Shown one piece after another: positions 26,577-34,587 of a stretch of 47,626 nucleotides of DNA. Both the position numbers and the translations under genes were made by a program. Position 1 is the first letter of the stretch. Each line of letters begins with the position of its first letter. The notes under the pieces are model-generated. The model was given only the letters and a program-made list of their open reading frames with translations. It searched no databases and was not told where the DNA came from. The DNA comes from Cyanobacteria bacterium M_surface_10_m2_119 (GTDB lineage Bacteria; Cyanobacteriota; Cyanobacteriia; PCC-6307; Cyanobiaceae), in NCBI GenBank assembly GCA_016882525.1, contig VGPU01000016.1, positions 1 through 47,626 of the forward strand, given 5' to 3'.

Positions 26577-27383
26577 ATGACCCAGGCCAATCCCTACGCC
26601 CAGGAAACCTTGGCCAACCTCCTCCAGGGCAAGGTGATCATTGTCACCGGCGGCAACAGCGGCATCGGCAAGTCGATCGTGGAGGAGGTGGCTCGCCTCG
26701 GCGCCAAGGTGGTGATCGACTACCGATCGCATCCGGAAGCCACCGAGGCCATCGAAGAGGAAATCGGTGAACTCGGCGGCAGCTGCATCGGCGTGCAGGC
26801 CGATGTGGGCAAACTCGATGATCTTCAGCGCCTGGTGCAGGCAGCGGTGGAGCGCTATGGGCGTCTGGATGTGATGGTGAACAACGCCGGCATCGAGACC
26901 CGCACCTCCATCCTCGACACCACCCCCGAGGACTTCGACAAGGTGCTGAACGTGAACCTGCGCGGCGTGTTCTTCGCCACCCAGTACGCCGCCAAGCAGA
27001 TGATTGCCCAGGGCAGCGGCGGCCGCATCATCAACATCTCCTCGGTGCATGAGGACTGGCCCATGCCCAACAACACCCCTTACTGCGTGGCCAAGGGCGG
27101 CGTGCGCATGCTCACCCGCACGGCCGGAGTGGAGCTGGCCTCCAAGGGCGTGTCGATCGTGAATGTGGGTCCCGGTGCGGTGGCCACGCCGATCAACGAT
27201 TCCACGATGAATGACCCCGAGCTGCTGGCCAGGCTCAATGCGGCGATCCCGATGGGGCGCATGGCCCAGCCAGCTGAAATCGCCAAGGTGGTGGCGTTCC
27301 TGGCCAGCGATGCCGCCAGCTACATCACCGCCACCAGCATCTTTGCCGATGGCGGCATCATGCAGAGCAGCCCTGGGCTCTGA
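26577..27383 (+). CDS. short-chain dehydrogenase (glucose 1-dehydrogenase-like)
   Basis: A 268-residue classical SDR. The cofactor motif is TGGNSGIG (residues 25-32), followed by NNAG and the catalytic set Ser in NISSVHE, Tyr in PYCVAKGG and its Lys four residues later. The C-terminus has ASDAASYITATSIFADGGIM. The closest pattern I recognise is glucose 1-dehydrogenase/3-oxoacyl-reductase-like SDRs, but substrate cannot be fixed. The residue after the second strand of the Rossmann fold (DYRSHPE) suggests NADP may be accepted. The next gene begins 21 bases downstream. Confidence 0.93.
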   Translation: MTQANPYAQETLANLLQGKVIIVTGGNSGIGKSIVEEVARLGAKVVIDYRSHPEATEAIEEEIGELGGSCIGVQADVGKLDDLQRLVQAAVERYGRLDVMVNNAGIETRTSILDTTPEDFDKVLNVNLRGVFFATQYAAKQMIAQGSGGRIINISSVHEDWPMPNNTPYCVAKGGVRMLTRTAGVELASKGVSIVNVGPGAVATPINDSTMNDPELLARLNAAIPMGRMAQPAEIAKVVAFLASDAASYITATSIFADGGIMQSSPGL

Positions 27384-27404
27384 TGGCCCGGTGTTGGTGG
27401 GTTG

Positions 27405-28148
27405 ATGGTCGAGCCTGAGCCGCTGAGCACCAGGGGGTACACCCGCGCCGATGTGGAGCGCCTGCGCAAGCGACATCGAGGGTACCAGCTCACCCTGGCG
27501 GTGGAGGTGTTGCTGGTGCTCTGCCTGCCCCTGGCGGAGCTGTGGCCCGGGCTGTTGTCGTTGCTGCTGGTGGCGCTGGCCGTGGTGCTGAACGTGTTTC
27601 TCAGCCGCTATTCACTGCTGCGCCGTTCGCGCATGGTGGTGTACGGGTTCGGTGGTCTGGCGATCGCCCTCGAGGTGCTGTGGCATCTGCTGCGGCAGAT
27701 CGATTCCCGCTGGGCCGTGCTCCTCACGGTGCCCCATGTGGTGGTGTGGGTGGTGTTTCTCGCCCTGGTGCTGTTGCGCAAGGTGAACGGCCTGGTGCGG
27801 GAGCCGTTCGTCACCGTGTCGGTGTTGATGGGGGCCGCCAGCGGCTACCTGCTCATCGGTATTGCCGGCGGCCTGCTGTTCACCGCGCTGTGGGTCTTTC
27901 AGCCCCAGGCCTTCAATCTCGCTGACCTGCCCGCCGCCGGCAGCGATGCCGCCAGGGGGCTGATGACCATCGCCCCCGCTCTGATGGCTGGGGCCATGAA
28001 TCTGCTCACGACGGCGGGCACGGCGTTGCTGAACCCCCGCAACGTGACGGCCCAGGTGATCAGTTCGATGATCACCGTGGCCGGTCAGCTGTATGTGGCG
28101 ATTCTGATCGCCGTCATCCTGGGCCGCTTCCACCGGCGGCTTCGCTGA
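27405..28148 (+). CDS. ion-channel-like membrane protein with lost K+ selectivity filter
   Basis: A 247-residue membrane protein with about six hydrophobic segments. The end resembles a two-helix K+ channel pore: a pore-helix-like MAGAMNLLTTAG (about 194-205) followed by TAQVISSMITVAGQLYVAILIAVILGRF, which looks like the inner helix after the filter. The filter itself, normally TxGYGD-x-x-P, reads TTAGTALLNP (about 202-211), so Tyr and Asp are missing and K+ selectivity is unlikely. An RLRKRHRGYQL segment precedes helix 1. ATG 27405 is chosen over the TTG one codon earlier. The 3' end overlaps the convergent NDH-2 gene by 35 bases. Confidence 0.75.
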   Translation: MVEPEPLSTRGYTRADVERLRKRHRGYQLTLAVEVLLVLCLPLAELWPGLLSLLLVALAVVLNVFLSRYSLLRRSRMVVYGFGGLAIALEVLWHLLRQIDSRWAVLLTVPHVVVWVVFLALVLLRKVNGLVREPFVTVSVLMGAASGYLLIGIAGGLLFTALWVFQPQAFNLADLPAAGSDAARGLMTIAPALMAGAMNLLTTAGTALLNPRNVTAQVISSMITVAGQLYVAILIAVILGRFHRRLR

Positions 28149-29454
28149 TCACCAGGGCTGAACGCTCCCGGGTGGCGATCACCCAGAGCCATTTGGTGAG
28201 CAAGGTGAAGCGGTTCTCGGTGTCGGGCATGAAGGCCAGGTGAGCGAGCCCCCACAGCAGCCACCCCAGGGCCCCGCTCACCTTCAGGCCGCGGAGATCG
28301 GCCACGGCAAACAGGGGACCCACCACCGCCATGCTGCCGAAATCGGTGAAGGTGAACGGGGCGTGCTCCCGGCCCTCGATTCTGGCCAGGATGTCCTTCG
28401 CCACCCAGCCTCCCATCTGCACGGCCGGCCCAGCCATGCCGGGCAGGGGTTTGCCATCCGCCGTGTGGCCGAAGCTGCAGAGGTCGCCCACCACGCGGAT
28501 CTCGGGGTGGCCGGGGATGGAGAAGTCGGGCTCCACCACCACCCTTCCGCCTCGGTCCACCGTCACGCCGCTGCAGCATTCCCCCAGTCGTTTGCCCAGA
28601 GGGGAGGCGCTGACGCCGGCGGTCCAGCAGATCGTGTGAGCTTCGAGGACGCGCTCGCCGGCCGCCGTGTCCACCACCACCCGACCCGGCTCGATCGAGC
28701 GCACCCGTCCGCCCAGCAGCAGTTGCACGCCGTTGTGCAGGAGCCGGTTGCCCGCCGCTGCGGAGAGCTGGGGATCCATGGCTCGCAGCACCCGGTCGCC
28801 GGGATCCACCAGCGTCACGGTGCACTGCTGGGGATCGAGCTGCTTGAAAGCGCGCTCGAGGGTATGGCGCATCAGATCGTTGAGGGAGGCGGCCAGCTCG
28901 CAGCCGGTGGGTCCACCACCGATCACAACCACCGCCTGCAGCAGCTTGCGCTGCTCGGGATCCGGGGTCTGCTCCGCTTCCTCCAGGGCGTTGAGCACCT
29001 GGCGGCGGATGGCGGCCGCGTCCTCCAGGGTCTTCATCGGGGTGGCGAGGGGCCGCCAGTCGTCGTGGCCGAAGTAGCTGCTGGTGGCACCGGCCGCCAG
29101 GATCAGATGGTCGTAGCGATACCGCCGGTTGTTGAAGATCACCTCCCTGGCCTCGGGGTCGAGGTCATCGACCTCGCCGAGCAGGATCTGCACATTGGGG
29201 GCCTGGCCCACCATCTGGCGCAGGGGGGAGGCCACGTCGGTCTCCGACACCAGTCCGGAGGCCACCTGATAGAGCAGGGGCTGAAACAGGTTGAAATTGC
29301 GCCGGTCGATCAGGGTGACCCGCACCGGTTTCCCGGCCAGCGCATGGGCTGCCTTGAGACCGGCAAAGCCTCCGCCCACGATCACCACATGGGGCTGCTG
29401 GCTCAGGGAGAGATCCGGTGGGGTGAGTTCAAGGAAGAAGCGCTCAGGTGACAT
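28114..29454 (-). CDS. ndh: type II NADH dehydrogenase (NDH-2)
   Basis: A 446-residue two-dinucleotide-binding flavoprotein. The FAD motif is VVIVGGGFAGLKAA (about residues 23-36) and the NAD(P)H motif VVVIGGGPTGCELAASL. LLYQVASGLV and GDLCSFGHTADGKPLPGMAGPAVQMG are typical NDH-2 segments, the latter contacting FAD and quinone. The C-terminal region has hydrophobic or amphipathic stretches (LGWLLWGLAHLAF) for membrane contact. It oxidises NAD(P)H and reduces quinone without pumping protons, so it could feed the same quinone pool as the oxidase at 8-12 kb. ATG 29454 is used; a GTG two codons upstream is possible. Confidence 0.9.
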   Translation of the reverse strand: MSPERFFLELTPPDLSLSQQPHVVIVGGGFAGLKAAHALAGKPVRVTLIDRRNFNLFQPLLYQVASGLVSETDVASPLRQMVGQAPNVQILLGEVDDLDPEAREVIFNNRRYRYDHLILAAGATSSYFGHDDWRPLATPMKTLEDAAAIRRQVLNALEEAEQTPDPEQRKLLQAVVVIGGGPTGCELAASLNDLMRHTLERAFKQLDPQQCTVTLVDPGDRVLRAMDPQLSAAAGNRLLHNGVQLLLGGRVRSIEPGRVVVDTAAGERVLEAHTICWTAGVSASPLGKRLGECCSGVTVDRGGRVVVEPDFSIPGHPEIRVVGDLCSFGHTADGKPLPGMAGPAVQMGGWVAKDILARIEGREHAPFTFTDFGSMAVVGPLFAVADLRGLKVSGALGWLLWGLAHLAFMPDTENRFTLLTKWLWVIATRERSALVISEAAGGSGPG

Positions 29455-29553
29455 GGCCACTGGCCAGTTGCCAGGACCCTATGACGCTTTGGCGGTTTTG
29501 GCCTGTTGATGTCGCGGGATGCTGCTAACACCGGGCTGGATGCCTCTCTTCCC

Positions 29554-29817
29554 ATGTCCGTCGCTTCGCTTGAAGCCTTCTGCGCCCGCGTCGCCGCCGA
29601 CGAGGACCTGCGTGACCGGGTGCATGCCGCCACGGGGGTGGACGACATCGTGGCCATTGCAGCGGCCCACGGCCATGACCTCGACAAGACGGTGCTGCTG
29701 CGGGAGCACGCCCGTGCCCTCAGCAGCGCCCCCGACCATGTGCTCTCCGGGATCAACAGCTGGGGTGATGCGCTGATGCACTGCTTCGGGGTGGAGGCGG
29801 CGGCGGCCGAGGTGTGA
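29554..29817 (+). CDS. Nif11-family small protein (second copy)
   Basis: An 87-residue protein with the Nif11-like start SVASLEAFCARVAADEDLRDRV, then GVDDIVAIAAAHGHDL and a C-terminal SWGDALMHCFGVE. It lacks a Gly-Gly leader end and a Cys/Ser-rich core, so it is probably not a peptide natural-product precursor. I chose ATG 29554; the frame is open 16 codons upstream. The next gene, a shikimate-dehydrogenase-like protein, starts three bases after its stop if the TTG start is right. It differs clearly from the Nif11 protein at 24557. Confidence 0.75.
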   Translation: MSVASLEAFCARVAADEDLRDRVHAATGVDDIVAIAAAHGHDLDKTVLLREHARALSSAPDHVLSGINSWGDALMHCFGVEAAAAEV

Positions 29818-29820
29818 GCG

Positions 29821-30720
29821 TTGCGCGTCGTCCCAGTGCCCTCTGCTCCTTCATTCCCCGTTGCCGCCGCCGTGATCCCTCCCCAGAAACAGATGACCGG
29901 CATGCTCGGCCACCCGGTGGCCGAGAACCCGATCGATCGGATGTTCGATGCCGTTTTCGCCCATTACGGTCTGGCGTGGCAGTTCTGGAAGAACGACATC
30001 GGCAGCGAGGCTGATCTTGCCCTTGCGGTGCGGGCGTTGCGGCCCCTCGGCTACGCGGGCATGTGCATCACCGTGCCCTGGAAGGTGGCGGTGATTCCCC
30101 TCCTCGATGCGGTGGACGCCGACGTGCAGGCGATCGGCGCTGCCAACTACATGACGATCGAGAATGGCCGGCTGATCGGCCACAACAACGATGGCAAGGG
30201 GGTGGTGAAGGCGATTGAGAAGGTCACGCCCCTGGCTGGCCAGCGGGTGGTGATGCTCGGGGCTGGCGGGGCCGGACGGGCGATGGCGGTGGAGCTGGCC
30301 TGGGCTGGTGCTGCCCACCTCACCCTGGTCACGCGCCGCCGCGATCAGGGGGAGGAGGTGGCCGCCACCGTGACCCGGACCAGCGGTGTGCCGGCCGTGT
30401 GGCAACCCTGGGATGGAGAGGTGAACGTGCCGGCAGGCACCACGCTGTTGATGAATGCCACCCACCTCGGCTGCGCGCCCGATCTGGAGCCGGTGCCCGT
30501 GAACTGGGCCACGGTGGACGCTGGCTCCACGGTGGTGGATGTGATCACGAATCCGCGGGTCACGCCGTTCTTCGCCACGGCCCGGGAGCGGGGGTGCCGG
30601 GTGGTTGATGGTGTGGAGATGCTGGTGCAGTTGGCCATGCATATTTTTGAGCGCTGGACCGGGGTCCGCCCGGAGGAGCAGGTGTTTCAGCGCGCGGTGG
30701 CTGAGGCCCTGGGGGAGTGA
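29821..30720 (+). CDS. shikimate dehydrogenase-like protein with altered substrate pocket
   Basis: About 299 residues with the shikimate/quinate dehydrogenase fold. The NAD(P) motif is VVMLGAGGAGRAMAVE, followed by TRRRDQG. The catalytic Lys (CITVPWK, Lys88) and Asp (HNNDGKG, Asp124) are conserved. The shikimate-binding Ser-Leu-Ser of the usual GxPVxHSLSP motif is replaced by E35-N-P37 (GHPVAENP), NTD is NND, and the C-terminal Gln of MLVxQ is Leu (MLVQLAM). It is thus an AroE relative probably acting on another substrate. The start is uncertain: TTG 29821, GTG 29872 or ATG 29893, the last just before the conserved fold. It is closely packed behind a Nif11 gene. Confidence 0.82.
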   Translation: MRVVPVPSAPSFPVAAAVIPPQKQMTGMLGHPVAENPIDRMFDAVFAHYGLAWQFWKNDIGSEADLALAVRALRPLGYAGMCITVPWKVAVIPLLDAVDADVQAIGAANYMTIENGRLIGHNNDGKGVVKAIEKVTPLAGQRVVMLGAGGAGRAMAVELAWAGAAHLTLVTRRRDQGEEVAATVTRTSGVPAVWQPWDGEVNVPAGTTLLMNATHLGCAPDLEPVPVNWATVDAGSTVVDVITNPRVTPFFATARERGCRVVDGVEMLVQLAMHIFERWTGVRPEEQVFQRAVAEALGE

Positions 30721-31145
30721 GAGGCCGCAGGCCAGGGTGAGCCGCCGCGGGTGGGCAGGCGGGCTGGGCTTTTCTGTCCATTGCTGGCGCGGCGTTCCGT
30801 GAGTGCGCTGATGTCCAGCGTTGCTGTTGTCTTGCGGCTGAGGTGGGAACCCCACGTCTTTTTCGCCGTCTGGATGTTCCTGATGTTTCAGGTTCGCTTT
30901 CCACAGGGCGACTACGTCCTGATTGGGGAGAGGAGCCCATTTCCCCGGGGCTGCGTTTCCCTGGTTCATCGCTCTGTGGCTTGAGATTGGCTGTCTGATG
31001 CCAACTCTTCGTTGGCAGCTGCTTGACCGTTGCTGGGTCGTGTCGCCTGGCTGCAAGCGCTGCAGTGTTCCCGGTGGGGTGGCGGCGGCCCACTCCCCTG
31101 CTGCAGTTCCGTCGGGTTGGGGGGATCCGCGTCCTCCCTGCCCGC
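30721..31145. other. 425-base gap between convergent aroE-like and livF genes
   Basis: No gene is convincing here. A 77-codon frame (30751-30984) shows no domain or Shine-Dalgarno. A perfect 7-base inverted repeat lies at 30999-31017. Base composition around 30800-31030 is less GC-rich than the flanking genes. Both neighbouring genes end in this region, so terminators are expected, but no stem followed by a T run is visible. Confidence 0.5.
30999..31017. terminator. possible transcription-end hairpin
   Basis: TGCCAAC, TCTTC, GTTGGCA gives a perfect 7-base stem with a 5-base loop between two convergent genes. Neither side has the U tract of an intrinsic terminator, so this is a weak call. Confidence 0.25.
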
Positions 31146-31892
31146 TCACTCCCCCAGGTAGGAGGCGCGCAGGCTGCTGTCGGCCAGCAGCTGCCTGGCT
31201 GGACCTGCCAGGCTGATCAGTCCCGCCTCAAGCACGTACCCCCGGTCGGCGATCGAGAGGGCCGCCTCGGCGTTCTGCTCCACCAACAGGATGGTGAGCC
31301 CGTCGCGGTGGAGACCAGCCAGGGCCGTCATCACCTCACCCACCAGTCGCGGGGCCAGGCCCAGACTCGGCTCGTCGAGCATCAGCAGGGTGGGGCGACC
31401 CATCAGGGCGCGGGCGATGGCCAGCATCTGCTGCTCGCCTCCGGAGAGTCCGCCGGCGAGCTGCTGACGTCGTTCTGCCAGGCGCGGGAAGAGGCTGTAG
31501 CAGCGGTCCAGATCGTGGCGGATGGCCCCGGTGTCGCGTCGCAGCCAGGCCCCCAGTTCGAGATTGGCGGCCACGCTCTGGCGCGTCAGCACCCGTCGGC
31601 CTTCGGGGCAGTGGCCGATGCCCAGGCGCACGATCCGGTGCGCCGGCAGGCCGGCCAGGTTGCCGCCGCGCCACAGAATGTGACCCGCGGCCGGCGCCGC
31701 CAACCCGGAGATGGCCCGCAGGGTGGTGCTCTTCCCGGCCCCGTTCGGTCCCAGCAGGGCCACCAGCTCCCCCTGACGCACCTCCAGCTCCACGCCATGG
31801 AGGGCTCGCACGTTGCCGTAGTGCACCTGCAGGCCCTGCAGCTGCAACAGGGGCCTGTCGCCCATGCCATCGCCGGGGGGCCGGCCGTTCAT
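31146..31892 (-). CDS. livF: branched-chain/hydrophobic amino acid ABC transporter ATPase (LivF type)
   Basis: A 248-residue ABC ATPase. Walker A is GPNGAGKST, the signature LSGGEQQ and Walker B TLLMLDEPSLGLAPR, followed by the switch His region LLVEQNA (Gln replaces His, as in LivF-type subunits). The VHYGNVRALHGV start and EGRRVLTRQSV are LivF-like. It overlaps livG by four bases and is the last gene of the minus-strand transporter operon. Confidence 0.93.
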   Translation of the reverse strand: MNGRPPGDGMGDRPLLQLQGLQVHYGNVRALHGVELEVRQGELVALLGPNGAGKSTTLRAISGLAAPAAGHILWRGGNLAGLPAHRIVRLGIGHCPEGRRVLTRQSVAANLELGAWLRRDTGAIRHDLDRCYSLFPRLAERRQQLAGGLSGGEQQMLAIARALMGRPTLLMLDEPSLGLAPRLVGEVMTALAGLHRDGLTILLVEQNAEAALSIADRGYVLEAGLISLAGPARQLLADSSLRASYLGE

Positions 31893-32698
31893 GCCCCCCC
31901 TCCCAGATAGGCCTCGATCACGTTTGGATCGCGGCGCACCTGCTCCGGTGTGCCCAGGGCGATGCGCACGCCGAAGTCGAGTACGGCCATGCGGTCGCAG
32001 ACGCGCATCAGCAGAGGCACGTGGTGTTCGATCACCAGCAGGGTGAGCTGGTGGCGGCTGCGGAGCCCCCGGATCAGCGCGGCCAGCCCCTCCTTTTCCG
32101 CCGGGTTGAGGCCCGCAGCCGGCTCGTCGAGCAGCAGCAGGGCCGGCCCGGTGGCCAGGGCGCGCGCGATCTCCAGCCGGCGGCGGTCGCCATAGGCCAG
32201 GGTCCCGGCCTGACGCTCGGCCAGCCTATCGAGCTCCAGTTCCTCAAGCAGTTGCCAGGCCTTTTCCAGCCGCTGGGTCTCGGCCCGGCGGTGCCTCGGG
32301 CTGTTGAGCAGGCCCGCCAGGGCGGTGCTGCGCGGCTGCCGTTGCAGGGCCACCAGCAGGTTCTCCAGCACCGTCAGACCCTCGAACAGCCGCAGGTTCT
32401 GGAACGTGCGTGCCACCCCCAGGCGGTTGCGGCGATCGGGGGGCAGGGTCGTGATCGCTTCCCCCCGCCAGCACACTGCGCCGCCGCTGGCCGGGGTCAC
32501 CCCGGAGATCAGGTTGAACAGGGTGGTCTTGCCGGCACCGTTGGGGCCGATCACCCCGAAGATCTCCCCCGGTTGCACTGAGAAGCTCACCCGATCGAGG
32601 GCCAGCAGGCCACCGAATCGGCAGCTGAGTTCCTGCACCTCCAGCAGGGCCGTCGGGTGGCCCACCAGCGGGGTCGGCCGGGCGGAGCTGTTGCTCAT
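31889..32698 (-). CDS. livG: branched-chain/hydrophobic amino acid ABC transporter ATPase (LivG type)
   Basis: A 269-residue ABC ATPase. Walker A is GPNGAGKTT, and ARTFQNLRLFEGLTVLENLL is a LivG hallmark. The signature region is unusual: LAYGDRRRLEIARAL replaces LSYGxQRRLEIARAL, still within the LivG pattern. Walker B is ALLLLDEPAAGLNPAE and VIEHHVPLLM carries the switch His. ATG 32698 is used, because the frame upstream only reads antisense to livM. It overlaps both livM and livF by four bases. Confidence 0.93.
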   Translation of the reverse strand: MSNSSARPTPLVGHPTALLEVQELSCRFGGLLALDRVSFSVQPGEIFGVIGPNGAGKTTLFNLISGVTPASGGAVCWRGEAITTLPPDRRNRLGVARTFQNLRLFEGLTVLENLLVALQRQPRSTALAGLLNSPRHRRAETQRLEKAWQLLEELELDRLAERQAGTLAYGDRRRLEIARALATGPALLLLDEPAAGLNPAEKEGLAALIRGLRSRHQLTLLVIEHHVPLLMRVCDRMAVLDFGVRIALGTPEQVRRDPNVIEAYLGGGA

Positions 32699-33642
32699 CG
32701 CGGTGCCTCCTGGCGGCGGCCACCGATCCGTTCCAGCAGGCCTGGTGTGATCAGGCCCCGGGGGAAGAACACGGGGCCGAGCAGAATCACCAGGCCGAAC
32801 AGCACGAGGCGCACGTCGCCCACGGGTCTCAGCAGTTCGGGCAGGGCCGTGAGCAGCAGACCGCCCACCACGGGCCCGAGCCAACTGCGCGAGCCGCCGA
32901 GGATCACGAAGGCCAGGGTGGTGATGCTGGCGTCGAAGCTGCCCTGGCGGGCGTTCCAGGTGTTGAGGAAGTGGGCGGCGAGGGCGCCCGTGCTGCCGGC
33001 GAGCACGGCGCTGAGCACGAAGGCGCTCAGCCTGGTGGCCGTGGTGTCGATGCCCATGCATCGGGCCGCCAGTTCATCGTCGCGGATGGCGGCCATCGCC
33101 CGCCCCAGGGGCATCCCTTCCAGGCGCTGGCAGCCCCAGCCCGCCAGGGCCAGCAGGGCCAGGGCCGGCACCAGGTAGCCGCTGGCGGTGGCGAAGGGCT
33201 GGGGGATCGCGAAGATGCCGATGGCTCCTCCCGTGAAGGGGAGATTGAGGATCGCCACCCGCACGATCTCCACCAGGGCGATGGTGGCGATCGCCAGGTA
33301 GATCCCCTGCAGGCGGAGCACCAGCCTGCCCACCAGCAGGGCGAGCAGGCCGGCGAGTGCTCCGGCCAGCAACAGTTCCAACAGGAAGGAGGGCAGGGGG
33401 AAGCTGCCATCAGCGCCCGCTCCCAGCGCCGCCCAGCGGGTGGAGAGCAGGGCGGCGAGGGTGCCGCCCACCGCATAGAAGGCCGGGGTGGCGAGTGAGA
33501 GCTGCCCCGCCGCCAGCGGGAGGTACACCGATACCCCCAGCAGGGCGCCGATGAGCATCTGCACCAGGAGGCCGTTGTCGATCACGTTGGTGCACCCCCA
33601 GCGTGAAACCGGGGCATGGCGCTCAGCCGCATGGCGTTCCAT
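32695..33642 (-). CDS. livM: branched-chain/hydrophobic amino acid ABC transporter permease (LivM type)
   Basis: A 315-residue permease with about eight to nine membrane helices. It shows LSLATPAFYAVGGTLAALL, LQGIYLAIATIALVEIVR and the cytoplasmic coupling segment MAAIRDDELAARCMGID, all LivM features. GGSRSWLGPVVGG lies near the C-terminus. The start is ATG 33642; GTG 33585 (VIDNG) is an alternative that would remove a polar, His/Arg-rich N-terminus. Nine bases separate it from livH. Confidence 0.9.
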   Translation of the reverse strand: MERHAAERHAPVSRWGCTNVIDNGLLVQMLIGALLGVSVYLPLAAGQLSLATPAFYAVGGTLAALLSTRWAALGAGADGSFPLPSFLLELLLAGALAGLLALLVGRLVLRLQGIYLAIATIALVEIVRVAILNLPFTGGAIGIFAIPQPFATASGYLVPALALLALAGWGCQRLEGMPLGRAMAAIRDDELAARCMGIDTTATRLSAFVLSAVLAGSTGALAAHFLNTWNARQGSFDASITTLAFVILGGSRSWLGPVVGGLLLTALPELLRPVGDVRLVLFGLVILLGPVFFPRGLITPGLLERIGGRRQEAPR

Positions 33643-33651
33643 CCCATGGCG

Positions 33652-34587
33652 CTACACCTTCTCCACCAGGCGGCGTCCGAGCAGGCCGCTGGGGCGCAGC
33701 AACAACACCGCGAACAGGATCGCGAAGGCGAGGGCGTCGCGCCAACCGGAGGCGTCGGCTGGCACCAGCGCCTCCGCCAGCCCCATCAGCAGCCCCCCGG
33801 CGATCGCTCCAGGCACGCTGCCCAGTCCACCCAGCACCAGCACCGCCAGCCCCTTGAGGCCGTAGCCGATGCCGAAGTAGGGCCCGGGCAGGCTCACGCT
33901 CACTCCCACCAGACCACCGCCCAGGCCAGCCAGGGCGCCGCTGAGGAGGAAGGCCAGCCGCACCATGGCGTCGCTGTCGATGCCCAGCAACCGGGCGGTG
34001 GTGGGGTCTTCGGCGACGGCCCGCAGGGCGCGGCCGCCCCGGCTGCGTTCCAGCCAGAGGGTGAGCAGCAGCACCGCCGCGGCGCAGATCACCAGAAGCA
34101 GCACCTGCACACTGCGGATGCGTGCCCCCCCCAGGCTGATCGCGGCGGGCAGGCCGGTCAGGGTGCCGGCCGGGAAGGCATAGCCCTCCGCACCCATCAG
34201 CAGCTGCAGCAGGTTCACCAGCACCAGACCGGCGCCCAGGCTGGTGATCAGGGACAGCAGGGGTTCGGCGTTGCGCTGGCGCAGCGGCGCAAAGGCCAGA
34301 CGTTCCACCAGCAGCGATGCCAGAGCGGCCCCCATGGCCGCCAGCAGCAGGGCGGGGGCGAAGGGAAGCGCGAGCGGCAATCCCCATCCAGGCAGCCCGC
34401 CGTTGGCACTGATGCGTCCGCCCATCAGCAGGAACGTGAGGTAACCCCCCAGGGAGAACAGGGCGCCCTGGGCGAAGTTGATCACCCCGAGCACCGAGAA
34501 CACCAGCGTGTAACCCAGGGCCACCAGGGCGTAGACCCCACCGGCGGCGGCACCGTTGAGCAGGGTCTGCAACAGGGCTTCGATCAC
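33652..34587 (-). CDS. livH: branched-chain/hydrophobic amino acid ABC transporter permease (LivH type)
   Basis: A 311-residue permease with about eight helices. The start MIEALLQTLLNGAAAGGVYALVALG and the segment VLGVINFAQGALFSLGGYL are characteristic of LivH. The coupling helix is LRAVAEDPTTARLLGID, and LGSVPGAIAGGLLMGLAEAL lies near the end. It overlaps the substrate-binding protein gene by four bases. It should form the heterodimeric membrane channel with LivM. Confidence 0.93.
   Translation of the reverse strand: MIEALLQTLLNGAAAGGVYALVALGYTLVFSVLGVINFAQGALFSLGGYLTFLLMGGRISANGGLPGWGLPLALPFAPALLLAAMGAALASLLVERLAFAPLRQRNAEPLLSLITSLGAGLVLVNLLQLLMGAEGYAFPAGTLTGLPAAISLGGARIRSVQVLLLVICAAAVLLLTLWLERSRGGRALRAVAEDPTTARLLGIDSDAMVRLAFLLSGALAGLGGGLVGVSVSLPGPYFGIGYGLKGLAVLVLGGLGSVPGAIAGGLLMGLAEALVPADASGWRDALAFAILFAVLLLRPSGLLGRRLVEKV

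Noticed and set aside
30751-30984. A 77-codon plus-strand frame in the aroE-like/livF gap
   Set aside because: One hydrophobic stretch but no Shine-Dalgarno, domain or packing with neighbours.
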